From Hippophae tibetana (taxonomy: Eukaryota; Streptophyta; Magnoliopsida; Rosales; Elaeagnaceae): a stretch of 64,000 nucleotides of DNA. The position numbers were made by a program, and so were the translations under genes. Of the stretch, positions 50,930 through 63,790 are shown piece after piece (position 1 is the first letter of the stretch; the number at the start of each line of letters is the position of its first letter). The DNA lies in NCBI GenBank assembly GCA_037013495.1, contig CM072811.1, positions 26,972,159 to 27,036,158 of the forward strand. The letters are read 5' to 3'. The notes under the pieces are model-generated. The model was not told the origin of the DNA. It made no database searches and saw only the letters and a list, made by a program, of their open reading frames with translations.

Positions 50930-51560
50930 AATATTAGAGATTTTTCCTTAACATTTAGATTTTATTCTTCTGGTATTTCAAAGTTGGTTAATATTTATGG
51001 TTTTATTATTTGTCCAATTTCTTGAAAAGTTTTATATATTTTTATGAATTCATTTTATCTATTTATTAAACTATTATATTTGTTTGTTAATGAATATCAT
51101 ATTATGTAATGTAATAAAAATATATGGTTTCTTTCTATCATTAATATCATATTTCAAATTTATAGATTAAATCTAATATTGTATTTAACTTTTTATTATT
51201 AATATTAATGGCAAACTTAGGGTATATTGTGTATTTTAATTTTTGATATCCTTGGTTTTCATGGATAAATTCTAATAAAATATATTTTTTATTTATTATT
51301 CTATCGTTTAACAATACTAATTTTATTGGTGTATTAATTTTTTCTCCAAAATATAATTTTATTAATATTTAGATTCATTCTAATAGACGTATTCAATTTT
51401 TCTTTTACTCTTACAAGCGATTTTTAATAGTTTATCCTTAATATATTTTTTTGTTAATTAATAATATATTATACATTCTTTTTACGTTTGTAATATTAAT
51501 ATTTAATTATTTATTACTTATTTCATAATTGAAACTTAAATTTATTTTTTTATTTTTGAT
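50930..51560 (-). pseudogene. Pararetrovirus movement-protein-like fragment, present only in copy B
   Basis: The minus strand near 51210-51340 reads INTPIKLVLLNDRI followed by an LKYTIYPKFAIN block. This pairing of motifs is typical of caulimovirid cell-to-cell movement proteins (30K superfamily). The rest is broken. The whole block is missing from unit A because of the deletion of about 2 kb that ends at about 9540. Its place upstream of the coat-protein-side region agrees with caulimovirid gene order. Confidence 0.55.
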
Positions 51561-51600
51561 AATAATGAATCTTTAAATCTATCTATTTTTTTAAGATTTA

Positions 51601-53165
51601 ATTTAATTTTTATATTTTTTAATTTTTTTTTCTTATTAATTAACTTTTCTCGTAAAAAAACATTCTTAAATTTTTATTTTTTATTATTTTTATATATAAA
51701 ATATTTTTATTTATTTCTGTTAATTTTAATTTTAGAGTATTATAATATTTTTAAAACTTTTATATTATTATTGATATTATCCCACTATTTCACAGTTGAC
51801 TGCTCAATATAATCTGCGCATATTGTTCAAATATTTAATGTCTGCGCATAAGTCAAGTGACAGCGTTGTACAGTGTCAAGTCAATTTGATGGTAATATAG
51901 TAACGTAAAAAGATAACTTAGTTTTGAATAAATGTTTATTTTAATTTCATAATTAAATTAAGGTTAAAAGTGAATTATTATTTTTTAAATTATAATTAAA
52001 TTTATATATAAATTTTTAAATTTTAAAAATATATGATTTGATTATATCAATTTTTAATTTTTTAAAATTTTACAAATAAATTTTAATTTGATTATAAAGA
52101 TATATATTTATGTTACAAATTTTTAAAATTTAAAAATTAAATAATATGATTTAAAAATTTAAAAATTTATACGTGACGTTTTAAATGTTTAAAGGTAAAA
52201 TTATACGTTTTAAAATTTTTAAAAAATTATATGTAAATTTAGTTAAAATTTAAGAATTAATAACACAATTAAGTTGATTTTTAGTCGAAGTATTTTAATT
52301 TTATAATTTTTTTTTTAAAAAATACATAGTTTAATCCTAAAACTAATGCATATAAATTATATAACTTTGAAATTAAGTATATTTATTTTAAAATGGATTA
52401 AAATACTTTAGATAAATGAACGGTAATAAAATTTTCCTTTTGTGTAAAAATTATGTAATCTACTGGTCTCTTATTTTGAACCAAATATTAAAATATTTTT
52501 AATATTATCGATAATTTTTTAACAATATTTATATTTTAGAGATTTTGATTTTGATATACATTATTTATAAAAATGTTAAAAAATATTGATATAAAAAAAT
52601 AATCCATAAAATATCAACTAATAATATAAATATTGTAGATAAAATATCAAACAATATTAATAAAATATTATTTATGATTAATTTAATTTATTTTTAAATA
52701 ATTTATCATTAAATAATTTATTTAATTTTATTAATCATAAAATTTAATAATTTTAAATATTTTATTATTTATTTTATAATTTTATAATTTATCAATCAAA
52801 ATAAATAAAAATATATCTATATTTCTTTTATATTAAATAAGATAATTAATTATTTAAAAGTTTATTAAAAAAATTACAATTTTACTTATTTATAATTATT
52901 TTTAATATTTTCGTCAATAATAATAATAATATCTCCCATATATTTATAAAATTCAATTTAATGATCTGAATTAAATTGAAACCTTGCGCAACTTTCAGCT
53001 TACTCCGTCACAGACAGCCTACTCACAATCTGATTTCATGGGACCCACAAAACACACTACTATGTTTACAGTGGACGGTGGATAATCAACACAGCGACAA
53101 TGAAATATATGAATACTCTAATCAATTGTCTTGAAACACACTGAAAAATAGAGTGTTGCTTTTTA
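51601..53165 (+). promoter_or_regulatory. Upstream region of U-box copy B (putative promoter)
   Basis: An extremely AT-rich stretch between the pararetrovirus remnant and the leader exon. At 51820-51890 there are two TCTGCGCATA-like words and short direct repeats (gtgtcaag/gtcaag). Closest to the gene, TATATGAATA near 53108 could serve as a TATA box, but no start site can be proved. Most of this region is absent from unit A. Confidence 0.35.
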
Positions 53166-54425
53166 TTTTGTCTTATTCTCCGTGGAGGAAGACCAAGAAA
53201 GAATTGGTCGTAAGTTTGACGCTTCTTCGATTCTCTTTCTCTTTCTATCCCGATTGGTTTTCGTCTTAATTGTACGTAGACTTGGTTGCCATGAGAAAAA
53301 GGTCGCTTATCTGCTTCGTGGGCATTCTGTATTTTCTTTATCATTTTCCTTCTTTTCTTTTCATAGTTGTGAATCTTATCTTTTCTGTCATGTAGGATTT
53401 GTGATTTTTTGATGCTTTAATGGGGTTCTCTTACTTGTCTTTGTCCTGTATATTTGTGGGATTTTCATCTATGAAATTTGGAATTTTTTTAGCTGCTCTT
53501 GATTTTTTGGAGCTGGGTTTTAATGTGAGAATATATTGTGGTTATGTGTTTGGATTTTGGATTCCTTGCTTCTATGAAATTTGTTTTGGGGACTTCTTCT
53601 TTACTTCAACTTGTTCTTATGTACATGGGGTTGTCTAGAGAAACACTTTGAGCAGAGCAGAGGACCAGAATTCTGCAAGAAATTTGAGAATTTTGGAAAA
53701 TTTATTTTGATTTTGCATCTGGTTTTTGTCTTTGGACGGTTAATGTCCTGGTGAACTGAAGAACTGGAAATTCTCAATAAATGGTTTGTGTTTGCTCAAT
53801 TTATGTCTGTAAAGTAAAATTGAAGAACTGGAAAAGGATCATCTTGGTATAGCTCTGGTTCTACGTAATGATTTTAGTCTAAATTTACCATAGTCCCTAC
53901 TAGTGCTGATGGACATGTTTATGTTGATGTACTTTTTTTAGGCATTACACTGCATAAAAGGAAACATTAATTTTAAGAAAAATATATTTATTAAAGTTGT
54001 TGTATTAAGTGGATCCTGTTGTTATAACTCTACATCATATCAGTTGTGATTGTAGCATAACATATTTTGGTATAAAGAAGTACTCTTAATTTTAAGCCGA
54101 GACAATCTTTGATTAGAATTTTGAAATGATTTTAAATTGAAAAGGATTATGGTCTGTGGAAGAAGAAAGTGAATAACATCAGTTGCTTATGGTTATTGTT
54201 TATCTCTGTTCTTCTTTAAAAGTAATTGTAAAAGGGAGAAAAACTATCTTTGAGAAGCTAGTAGTCCTTAGAATGAACCTGGATTCGTTTTATGTTTAGA
54301 GATATTGGTTCCATACAGTTACTCCTTGAGTGTTACCTTCTTTAAATTATATGGGCATACATATTGATATGGTAAAAAAGTATGAAGTTAACCAGCGTTT
54401 TATTGTTATTGAATTCCTTATACAG
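53166..54425 (+). other. 5' leader exon end and leader intron of U-box copy B
   Basis: A non-coding leader exon ends at 53209 at GGTC|GTAAGTTT. The intron runs to the acceptor TACAG at 54425, sixteen bases before the ATG. A 1.2-kb leader intron is common in plant genes. The small open frames in it (53182, 53420) cross the donor or lack any family resemblance. Confidence 0.55.
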
Positions 54426-54441
54426 GATCATTCCCTTTTGA

Positions 54442-57400
54442 ATGGGGACTGGTGATTATGAAGATGTGTGGACGGTGACAGATCCTCGTTGCTTTAAGGT
54501 ACAATTATGTCAAGGACTTCTTTATTTCTTTTGATTTATGTTAAGACCCAAATAACATATAAGATTATAATTAACTCATTTCTTAATTACTCACGTTTTA
54601 AGAGATTAACTAATTATTCTCTTATATGTTATTTGGGGCTTAACAATTTTATCGTTTATTATGTTTATAGTCATTATCAAATATCAATGTTATGAAGTTC
54701 CTCCACATATAATAAGTGTCTAATATATATGTAAAGTTGAGGGTTTGATGCTTTGTTAGTAACCATATTAAACATTCCGTACCTTGTTTTCTAAGTTCTT
54801 GACTTGTACCAATATAGTATCACAACTCTTTTAGTCAAAAGTGAACAAAATCATTAAAAAAAATTGGGAAGTAATTGTAGGTGTTGCTAGAGGGCATTGC
54901 TAGTATTTTAATTTTTTCATTCTTAAGAAGACAAGAAACAATATCCATTCCGCCTTTCCCTCTCGTCTTTAATAAGGTCAAAAAGAGAAAAAGCATGAGT
55001 GGATACTGTTTCTTGTCTTCGTAGGCGTGAAAGTGTTAGAATACAATTACAAGCAATGCCTTTTAGCAAGACCTGCAATTTTCTTCCAGAAAAAATAGAG
55101 ATGATTGTTCATTTTTGACTAAAGTGGGGGTTCCCTTTTGATAATATGGTACTAAATGGGTACCATTCAAAACTTGGAAACAAATGTTTCCAAATGTTTA
55201 ATATGGGTACCAACTACCAACAATGTACAAGACCATAAAATTGAAGTACAAATGAAAATGGGGAATTCCTACATCCATCAATCCCACCAGTGAAACTCCT
55301 GAGGCGAAGTTGATGTGATGCTCTTTAGATATTGTCTGACTTATATGAAAGAAGAGGCAAAATGAACCTTGAATAGTTCTGAGCCTTTTGAACTTTTTTT
55401 ATTTGATTTAAATTTTGTTTGTCATTGAGATGTTGTAATTCATGATCACAGGTTCATCGGTTAATGTGCATGGAACTTAAGAAGTTGGTTGATAGAATAA
55501 CTAGCATATTCCCACAAATAGAAGCAGCAAGACCTCGGTGCTCGTCTGGAATAAATGCTCTTTGCTCGTTGACCCGTGCAATTGATAAAGCCAACCTACT
55601 TCTTCTTCATTGTAGTGAATCAAGTAAACTCTACCTGGTGTGTATCTTGGGATGCTTATAAATAAGGAAGTAGATCTAATAGTACTCTTTGTCTTGATAG
55701 AATCATTTGGATAGTCACTACCTGGTAAAAGTTTTCTGACTTAAATATCTTACCTGTATTTGGCATGCTTTTAAGTTTTGTGGATCACCTGTTTAATGCA
55801 TTTTATACTGAAAACATACACAAGCTAAACTATATGTATTCTATTCTTGTATTCGTAACTCTGTTAATCAAGTTATTGATTCTCTAGTTACCGGTCAATC
55901 AATGATTGATTTTTTTCCTTAATTTACTCTCAGGCCATAACAGGAGATGCGGTTCTTTCAAGATGTCAAAAATCAAGGAGCTTGTTGGAACAAAGTTTAT
56001 TCCAAATACAGAACATGGTTCCTGTGACATTGGCTATAGAGGTTTATTGATTTATATGCCCTTTGAGATATCTTTGTTTTGTGTGGAGTCTAGACAGCTA
56101 GGGTTTAGAAATAATAATAGAGAAAGTGTTCGTGATCGAACACTGGTCTAACACCATATTGAGAAATTGTTAAGAGTAGAGAGAAAAACGAGAAAATGAA
56201 AAAAAAACTCATATTGTTATCATCGATAATATTGTAGAGTACATCTCTAGGAAAACCCTAGTAACACAAAACCCTAATGAGATAGATTTTCAACGTTTTG
56301 TATTCTTTGATCATCCCCCAAAACCCGCATGTAATCTTCTCTATGTGAGTTTGGATTAGTATGCTAAATTAATGGGCAGTTACTTGGGCATTTGTGTGGC
56401 TGTGTGTGATTTTCATATCAAATAAAAGTGTCAATGTAAACTTAATAAAGATATGTGATCTGCAGATATCTCAAATACTTGAGGCTCTTAGGGGAATGAT
56501 ATTTATCCTGATACCAAATGACAAAGAGGCTGGGAAGATAATACTAGAATTGCTCCACCGAGGTGGTCGTGACTCTTCATCTGATTCTACAGAAACTTCT
56601 GAAATACAATCTTTCCAGCTTGCAGCTTCAAGGCTCCACATTACATCCTCTAAAGCTCTCCTAATAGAGAAAAGATCGATAAAGAATTTGCTAGCTAAAG
56701 TTGGTGAGACCAAACCTACTAAGAAGTACATCTTGACATACTTCCTGCATTTATTAAAGAAGCATGGGAACTCAATTACTGGACAGCAAACTGATGGGAG
56801 CTCTGTTTCGCGTCAAGGGTCATATGAATTGGAGAATTTTGATAATGGCTCAATTGACAATCAACCTGCAGAAGTTGACCAACGTGCAAGAAATAGTTTG
56901 TATGAGCTTCAAAGTGACTCATTCGATAGAGTTGTTCCCCCTGAGGAATTCAAGTGCCCAATATCTTCTAGATTGATGTATGATCCTGTTATCATTGCTT
57001 CGGGACAAACATATGAAAGAGTATGGATACAGAAATGGTTAGACGAGGGTCACAATACATGTCCAAAAACTGATATGAAGTTATCTCATCTTTCACTGAT
57101 TCCTAATGTTGTCATGAAAGGTTTAATATCAAGGTGGTGTAGTAATCATGGAATCACTATCTCTGACCCAAGTGTGCATTCAAAAGCACTGGAGTCATGG
57201 GAAACTTGTTCCACTTCTATTGCCAGCTTTGGTAGTTCCATGAATGACTTAAATCTGCAAATCGATCTCAGTAATGTGTCACTTGGGTCTGTAGATGCTA
57301 GTTTTGGTTCAGATTCTTCACATGCTAAGGCAGCAGATGGGTTACGATTGAATCAGACTAGTGGTCATACTCATAAGTACCAATCCATTTCCACTGTTAA

Positions 57401-58957
57401 AAAAACAGATTCGGAATATTTGTCTAAGCTTAGTGAGCTTCACTGGGAATCTCAATGCAAGGTTGTTGATGATGTCAAAAACCAGTTGAAATACAGTGAT
57501 CAAGAATGTGATTCCTTGTCGTCTGCAAATATGGTTGAACCCCTAATCACATTTCTGAGGGTTGCACGGGACCGGGATGATGTAAAAGCTCAGAGAGATG
57601 GATTTCATTTATTGTCCATTTTTGTGAGCAAAAGCAGGTAACGACCCCCCTTCACCCTTTTGCTCCTCTTTTTGGGTCGCTTTCAATAGAAAAGTAGGTG
57701 GTTTTTTTATTGCATTGCACTGTTTATTCCAACATGTTATTTGGACACACGTATGACCCATTTGCTTGAAAGTGATTTTAGAAGAAAGTGCTTTTACGAA
57801 GGAACACATTGTTTTTCATCTGTGCTTTATGAGCCTTGGAATCACTTTTTCGACAATTTATTTTATGTTTGGTTTAAAAATGTTTTTGTTTTTGCTGTCA
57901 GAGGGCTACAAAGGGTTTGAAAAGTAGAAATGACAGAGATGTAATTTCTTTTGAATTCAGAAATACTCGGTTCGTAATAAGAAAGAATCTTATTCTTTCT
58001 TCCTAGTTAGATACAGTAGGGACATGTTTTTTCAAGCTCAAATTTAAGGTGTTCCTAGGTGATACATAGAACATGCTTCAATATGTTTCTACTATGTCCT
58101 CTGAACATACTATTATTTTCTTATATGCAAATGCCTTTGTCCTCCTTATTCCATTGGTTATGTGGTCATTATTTTTATTATACCATCGGTTAAATGCTTG
58201 TGCTGCATATTTCAGAAATGGAGTATCATATCTATGCGAAGAAGGATACAAATTGTTGGTATCTTTTTTTGGTTCAGAAGTAACTAAAGAAGCTCTTGTC
58301 ATACTGGAAACTCTCTCTGGCCACCACTATTGCAGACCTAAAATCAAAGCATCTGGTGCTCTTGCAGCAATTATGAGATTCCTTGATTTCCAGCTACAAG
58401 ATTTCCAAGAACAAGCCCTTAACATTTTATGCAACTTGTCCTCAAGTCGTGACATGTGCTCAAATATCATACCATCTGAGTGCATACCAAAATTAGTGCC
58501 TCTCTTGAAAGATAGAAATCTTGCAGGACACTGCTTAAGTATAATAAAAAATCTCATCACCTTTGAAGAGACTAAGGTTTTTTTCATTGAAACTAATGGA
58601 TGCATTGCTTCCGTTAGTGAAGTACTCAAAACCGGTAGTTGCGAGGACCAAGAGCATGCAGTTAACATCCTTCTTTCTATATGTTGTCAACATGACGAAT
58701 ATTGTGAGTTGGTCATAGATGAGGGTGTTATACCTGCTCTTGATGATATATCTGTAAATGGCACCGTCAAAGGGAAGGTGTACGCTTTGGAATTGCTCAG
58801 GCTCTTGAGAGATATTAGGCATAGTGATGAGCAAGAACACCCTGGTTCTAATGTTAATATTAGCCATCATCATCAACCTAGTGAAAGGAAATCATCCTCC
58901 AAGGCATCCAGGTTTTTCGGAAGGAAGATGTCAATATTCTCTAGTAAAAAGAAATGA
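54442..58957 (+). CDS. PUB5-like: U-box/ARM-repeat E3 ubiquitin ligase (PUB5/PUB45-type), copy B, intact
   Basis: Coding exons: 54442-54498, 55452-55637, 55934-56041, 56466-57637, 58216-58957. All introns are GT-AG and the frame is continuous, about 754 codons from MGTGDYEDVW to a KKK end. The N-terminal U-box-associated domain shows VHRLMCMELKKLVDRITSIF and IEAARPRCSSGINALC (residues 20-60). The U-box spans about residues 277-350 (FKCPISSRLMYDPVIIASG, then HNTCPKTDMKLSHL). C-terminal armadillo-like repeats (about 500-710) include VTKEALVILETLSGH, LQDFQEQALNILCNLSS and YALELLRLLRDI. U-box proteins bind an E2 enzyme and pass ubiquitin to targets held by the ARM region; the target here is unknown. 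The final basic Ser-rich tail (SRFFGRKMSIFSSKKK) is typical of this subfamily. The gene lies between a pararetrovirus remnant and a copia element. The start follows from the splice context and the match to copy A. Confidence 0.92.
54540..54644. repeat. Small inverted-repeat element in intron 1, unit B
   Basis: Counterpart of 10739-10844: GTTAAGACCCAAATAACATA against its inverted partner TATGTTATTTGGGGCTTAAC. Compensating differences between copies A and B are not seen. Confidence 0.65.
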
Positions 58958-59254
58958 CACTTCAGATCATCCCTGTAGTTCTGCATCTTCTTGTTGGAAA
59001 AGCTTCAATTTTTTGTATGAAATAGTAGGGAGACGCGAGACAGTCATATATTATACTAATGTAGACTTGTAGTAAGTATAGGTAGGTCATTGAAGGTCTC
59101 TTCTAGTCTCCAACTCAAGTTTTGCCTCTCTTTTTTCTTCTTTTTAGGATTATTTACTGTTAACTGAATATATATGCTTCCATTTTTCAGTTGTCTTTAG
59201 GTGTTGAAATGTATAGTTTTGTGGTTACAGTATATGATATGAAATTCTGATAAT
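58958..59254 (+). other. 3' flank of U-box copy B
   Basis: Probable 3' untranslated region. It matches 25524-25825 in unit A up to the copia LTR. No clear poly(A) signal was chosen. Confidence 0.4.
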
Positions 59255-59806
59255 TGTTAATTATTTAGTGAAATTTAGAATACACAAATATAAATTTATT
59301 AATATTGAGTTCAAACAACTAAACAAACTACTTTTATTATACTTATAATAAAAGATACTATAATATCTTTCAAAGGTAACTCAAATTGAAAGAAAATACA
59401 AACACTCAAAGAGAAAACTCTCGATTTACACTCAAATCTAAAATACAAAGATTTATTTGTTTTTGATAGGATGATTAAACCAAATACAAGGTAAGTTATT
59501 TATAGTCTTTATCATATAATCTACACCATATAAAATATAAAACTAAGGATTAATTATAGTATACAAATATTATCACATTTTTCTTTCCTATATACTTTTA
59601 GATTTTCTCTTTAAAATAAATTTCTTTAACCACTCAATTTATTGAGTTAGTATTGATTTTCAACAACTTTCTTCGATCATTTCATTTATTGAGTTGATGT
59701 TTATTTTCAATAACTTTCTTCAATCATTTCATTTATTGAGTTGGTGTTTATTTTCAATAACTTTCTTCAACCACTTCATTTATTGAGTTGGTGTTGATTT
59801 TCAATA
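59255..59806 (-). repeat. Left (3') LTR of the downstream copia element, unit B
   Basis: Starts TGTTAATTATTTAGTGAAAT and ends TTTTCAATA. It contains four tandem copies of the 47-bp unit (59621-59806) against three in unit A's left LTR and one in unit A's right LTR. Confidence 0.8.
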
Positions 59807-59879
59807 CTCCTCATCAACACCAACTCTCACTATTTTTACTGTGTCAAGTTGACGGTAAAACATTTTGAACTTACTAATG

Positions 59880-62300
59880 CTTAAGCTTTTTGTGAATAAG
59901 TTCATAACTTAATCATCTGTCTTGATTTACTTTATCTTAATTTCTTTTTGCATAACCTTTTCTCTGAAAAAGTGATAGTGCATTTCAACATGCTTAGTTC
60001 TTACATGAAAGACTGGATTCTCTGCCAAATGAATTGTCGATTGAGTGTCATAGTATAATAGAACTGCATAATCTATTGGTTATTGTAGATTATTCATTAG
60101 CTGTCTCAGCCATGTATTCTCTTGAGCTGCCATTGCCGCTACGCGATACTCAACTTCAGTGGTTGATTATGTTATTGCTGGTTGTCTCTTACTACACCAA
60201 GAAATTGTTCCAAAATCAAGCTTAAACACATACCCAGGTGTTGATCTCTTGGTGTCATGATCCTCTGCATAGTCAGCATCACAGTAGCCAACTAACTTTC
60301 TGTCTCCACCTTTCTTGTACAAAAGACTATAGTCAATTTTACTCTTTACATATCTCAGTATTTGTCGAATTGCTTCCAAGTGAGGCTTCTTTGGATTTTG
60401 CATGTACCGACTCATTACAGTAACTGCATAAAAAATCTCAAGTCGAGTAAGTAGATTCGACTGTCTACCAATTTTTGATACATTGTCGCATCTTCCAAAT
60501 TTTTTTCTTCATGTGCACACAATTTTGGCATTTTGTTCCATTGGCATTGAAATCGGTTTGCATTCAAGCATTCTGAACCTCTTCATCAAATCTTTAGAAT
60601 ATTTCTGTTGACAAAGAAATATTCTTTCTTGTGTGCGGTAAACCTTTAGACCAAGGAAGTGCTTGAGCTGTCCAAGTTCCTTTATTTGGAAACAAACTGA
60701 TAAATTCTCCTTTGTTTGAAGAATTTCTACCTCATCATCACCAATTATGATTAAATCATCTACGTACACTAGAACGATAGCTAGCTTTCCTTCATTGGCT
60801 TTGAAAAATAAGCTGGAATCTGTAGGTGTTATTTAATAACCACTGTGTTAAAATTTTACCAATCTTACCATACCATGCCCTGGGTGCCTGCTTCAATCTG
60901 TAAAGTGCATTCCGCAGCTTACACACATATTCAGGATGATCTTGGCTCTGAAAACTCATTGGTTGGATCATGTAGATCTCTCAATCCAGCTTTCCATGAA
61001 GAAAAGCATTTTTCACATCCATCTACCATAAATTCTAGTCTTTGTTGGCTGCAAGTGCAAGTAGGATTCGTACAGTTGTAAGTTTCGCCATCGGACTAAA
61101 CGTTTCATCATAGTCTAATCCGTACTAACGAGAGAAACCACGAGATACCAATCATGCCTTGTATCTCTTAATTGACCAATCTAGACAATGCTTTATCTTG
61201 TAAACCCATTTATAGGATGTGGGTTTCACATCTCCTATTTTTCACACCAGATCCCAAGTTTGATTTTGCTGAAGTGCAATGATCTCTTCTTTTATAGTTG
61301 TTATCCACTCAAATCTTTGCGAGGCTTCTTCGAACGTCTTAGGTTCTATTATAGTTTCTTCTTCAACTATGGTTGCATTGGCATATTTGGGATTTCCCCC
61401 TCATGTTCTTGTTGACCTTCGAAATTGAGACTATGGAATTGATTCTTCTGATTCACTAGGCCCACATTCTTCATTTAGTTGTTGATATATGCCAGTTTTC
61501 CAAGGATTCTAAGTTACTTTTTATTCGACATCATCATCATTTGGATATATGGATTCATCTAAACTTGGTTAAAGTTGAACAATATGCTCTCATATATTTT
61601 GTTGCAACTTGGCTCCAAATTCTCTCGAGTCTGGAAACGCCTCCTTCTTTGAGAACCACAAAGAAGATGCTTCATAGAATACCACATATCGTGAAGTGTA
61701 GCATCTTCCACTCATTGGATCGCAACATTTCCATCCCTTTCTCTAGCTATCATATCCCATAAAGAGACATCTAACAACTTTCTTGTCAAACTTGCTTCGT
61801 AAACGATCAAGAACAAATATATAACATACACAACCAATTACTCAAAAGTAGTTAACTGTAGGTTTCATGTTCCATAGTTTTACAAAGGGTAAAACAAATC
61901 CTAACCTTGGTTGAGAAAGTCTATTGATCACAAAGGTTGCAGTACTCTTTGCTTCAGCCCAAAACCTTCTAGGTACATTCTTTTCATGTAGCATATTTCG
62001 ACAAATTTTTGCAAGATGTTGATTCTTTCTCTCTGCTACACCATTTTGTTATAGTATGTTGGCATAAGTGTACTGATGATGTATTTGAAATTTCCTTAGG
62101 TATTGAGAGAACTCGCTTGAGCTATATTCTCTGTCGTTGTCTGTGCTCAAGCAATAGATCTTTTTTCCCACTTCTCCTTCAGTTGACTCTCTAAACTCTT
62201 TAAACTTTAAGAATGTGTCAAATCTTTCTTTCATAAAGAAAACTCACACATACCTTGAGAAGTCATCAATGAATGTCACCATGTATCATATACCGCCAAT
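59880..62300 (-). pseudogene. Copia integrase-RT-RNase H remnant, unit B
   Basis: Minus strand: integrase core with [15 protein letters not shown] (62049-62234) and, past a stop, QNGVAERKN. The RT palm shows [18 protein letters not shown] and [14 protein letters not shown] (60509-60769). RNase H shows [20 protein letters not shown] (60167-60415). The integrase portion near 61930-62030 that unit A lacks is kept here. Stops and shifts separate the blocks, so it is inactive. Catalytic DD pairs of the RT are intact. Confidence 0.85.
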
Positions 62301-62552
62301 TGATGGTTACTTAACAGGCTCAAATACATTAGAGTGAACTAACTCTAAGAGTTCTTTTGCTTTAATAGGCTCGTTGTCTATTCACACGTCTAGTTGAGGA
62401 AGTCCTTTAAGCATCAACTTCTTCACCATCATACTTATCTTGGAATAGCTAACGTGAACTAATCACATATGTCATAGGTCTGCTGTCTCATTTCTTCTTG
62501 TCCTATCTACATATATAGATTCTATTGACATCACGTAGATTGATTCAAATTG

Positions 62553-63790
62553 TTACCCCTCCATTGTCGATGTTTCTGAGATTTTGAGATAATGATACAC
62601 CTTCACGTCTGGGGGACTAAACAATGCATAGTGACCTGATGATGTCAATTGAGCCATAAATAGCAAGTTTTTCTTCATTCCTAGGACATGATAAACGTCT
62701 TGAAGTGGTACTTGGTTAGTATTATATCGAGGCATAATTATCATCTTACCGATGTGAGCTATCGGTAACCTTGAGTTGTCATTTGTCTCCACTACACGAC
62801 CTCCCTTGTACTCAGACATGCTTTGCAACTTCTATTTATCTCTCCTCATATGATTTGAGCAGCCCGAATCTACGATCCAGTCATTCTTATAGTCAATTTG
62901 TTCTGGTGTTGTTACTATGAAAGCTAATTCTTCTTCCTCTGTAGCGAATAATGCTTCGGCATCCCAACTATCTTCATTATTCTCCTTAGAACTGAAAGTA
63001 GTTGTATTACTTTCAACATGATTTTTTTTACTGAAACAATATTTTTCCATGTGACCCATCTTCCCACAGTTGTAACACTCACCATCAAATTTTCTATTCT
63101 TACTGCGATTCTTCCAAGCTCCCTTTGGACGAAAGCCTCCCTTTCTTTGAGAAATTTTTCCTTTGTTTCCATCCTTGTTAGATCCACTACCATTGTATCG
63201 CTTGAAATTGCCTTTGCTTTTGTTGGTGTAGAGCGCTTCTTTCTCACTTTTCAGGGAGACACCTCTCATTTGCTTAACCATAGCTTCTTGACCAGCCATC
63301 AAATTCTCAAACTCAACAAGAGATGGTTGTGTCGACGATCCTTGTATAGTGGTAACAAACCCTCAATATTCAGGTATCAAAGCATCCATAAGTATTCTCT
63401 ATATCCTAGTTTCCCGAATAGGATCTTTCAGATCTAACTCTAAAGTTTTGTGACATAAGGACTTCACCTTGTGAAAGTACTAGGAAATCGTCATGTCGCG
63501 TTGTGCCATCGATAGCAACTCATTCTCGAGAAGTTGAAATCTTGTATCATTCTTCTTTGAAAAGAGTGTCCCATGCTTCCTTCGGTGTTTTGGCATCTCA
63601 AATGTGCTCTAACATTTCTTCTTCAACTATGGTTTTGAAAGCAAACATCGTTTTGCCTGCTTTAATTCTCCACTGCCGCAAGATGCCATTTGCATCTTCC
63701 ATTGCTAGTTGTGTAACTTCATCACCATCAACAACCTCTCACAGGTTTTGACCTAGTAGGTAAGACTCCATACATGTTGCCCATATGTTA
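62553..63790 (-). pseudogene. Copia gag, zinc knuckle, protease and pre-integrase, unit B
   Basis: The longest open piece (62832-63302) has a basic gag linker, the knuckle [14 protein letters not shown], an acidic stretch ([18 protein letters not shown]) and the protease triad in [12 protein letters not shown], all intact. It is followed by pre-integrase [20 protein letters not shown] and [11 protein letters not shown] (62553-62828). The gag N-terminal half (63303-63790) is broken; its end near 63480 reads MSRDISQ-like on the minus strand out of frame. Unit A has lost the acidic segment. Confidence 0.82.

Larger units (their letters stand above)
47080..51600 (-). mobile_element. Endogenous pararetrovirus (Caulimoviridae-like) remnant, copy B
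   Basis: Counterpart of 5900-9530 but more complete. On the minus strand from right to left it has a movement-protein-like block (50930-51560), a lysine/glutamate-rich coat-protein-side region (50367-50576), a zinc knuckle (49142-49197), a protease-like piece (48825-48880), RT (about 47880-48300) and an RNase H-like tail (about 47250-47560). B retains bases lost from A, for example about 80 bp near 47790-47870 and about 40 bp near 48265-48300. All frames carry stops and shifts, several shared with A. It lies immediately upstream of the U-box gene, in the opposite orientation. Confidence 0.72.
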
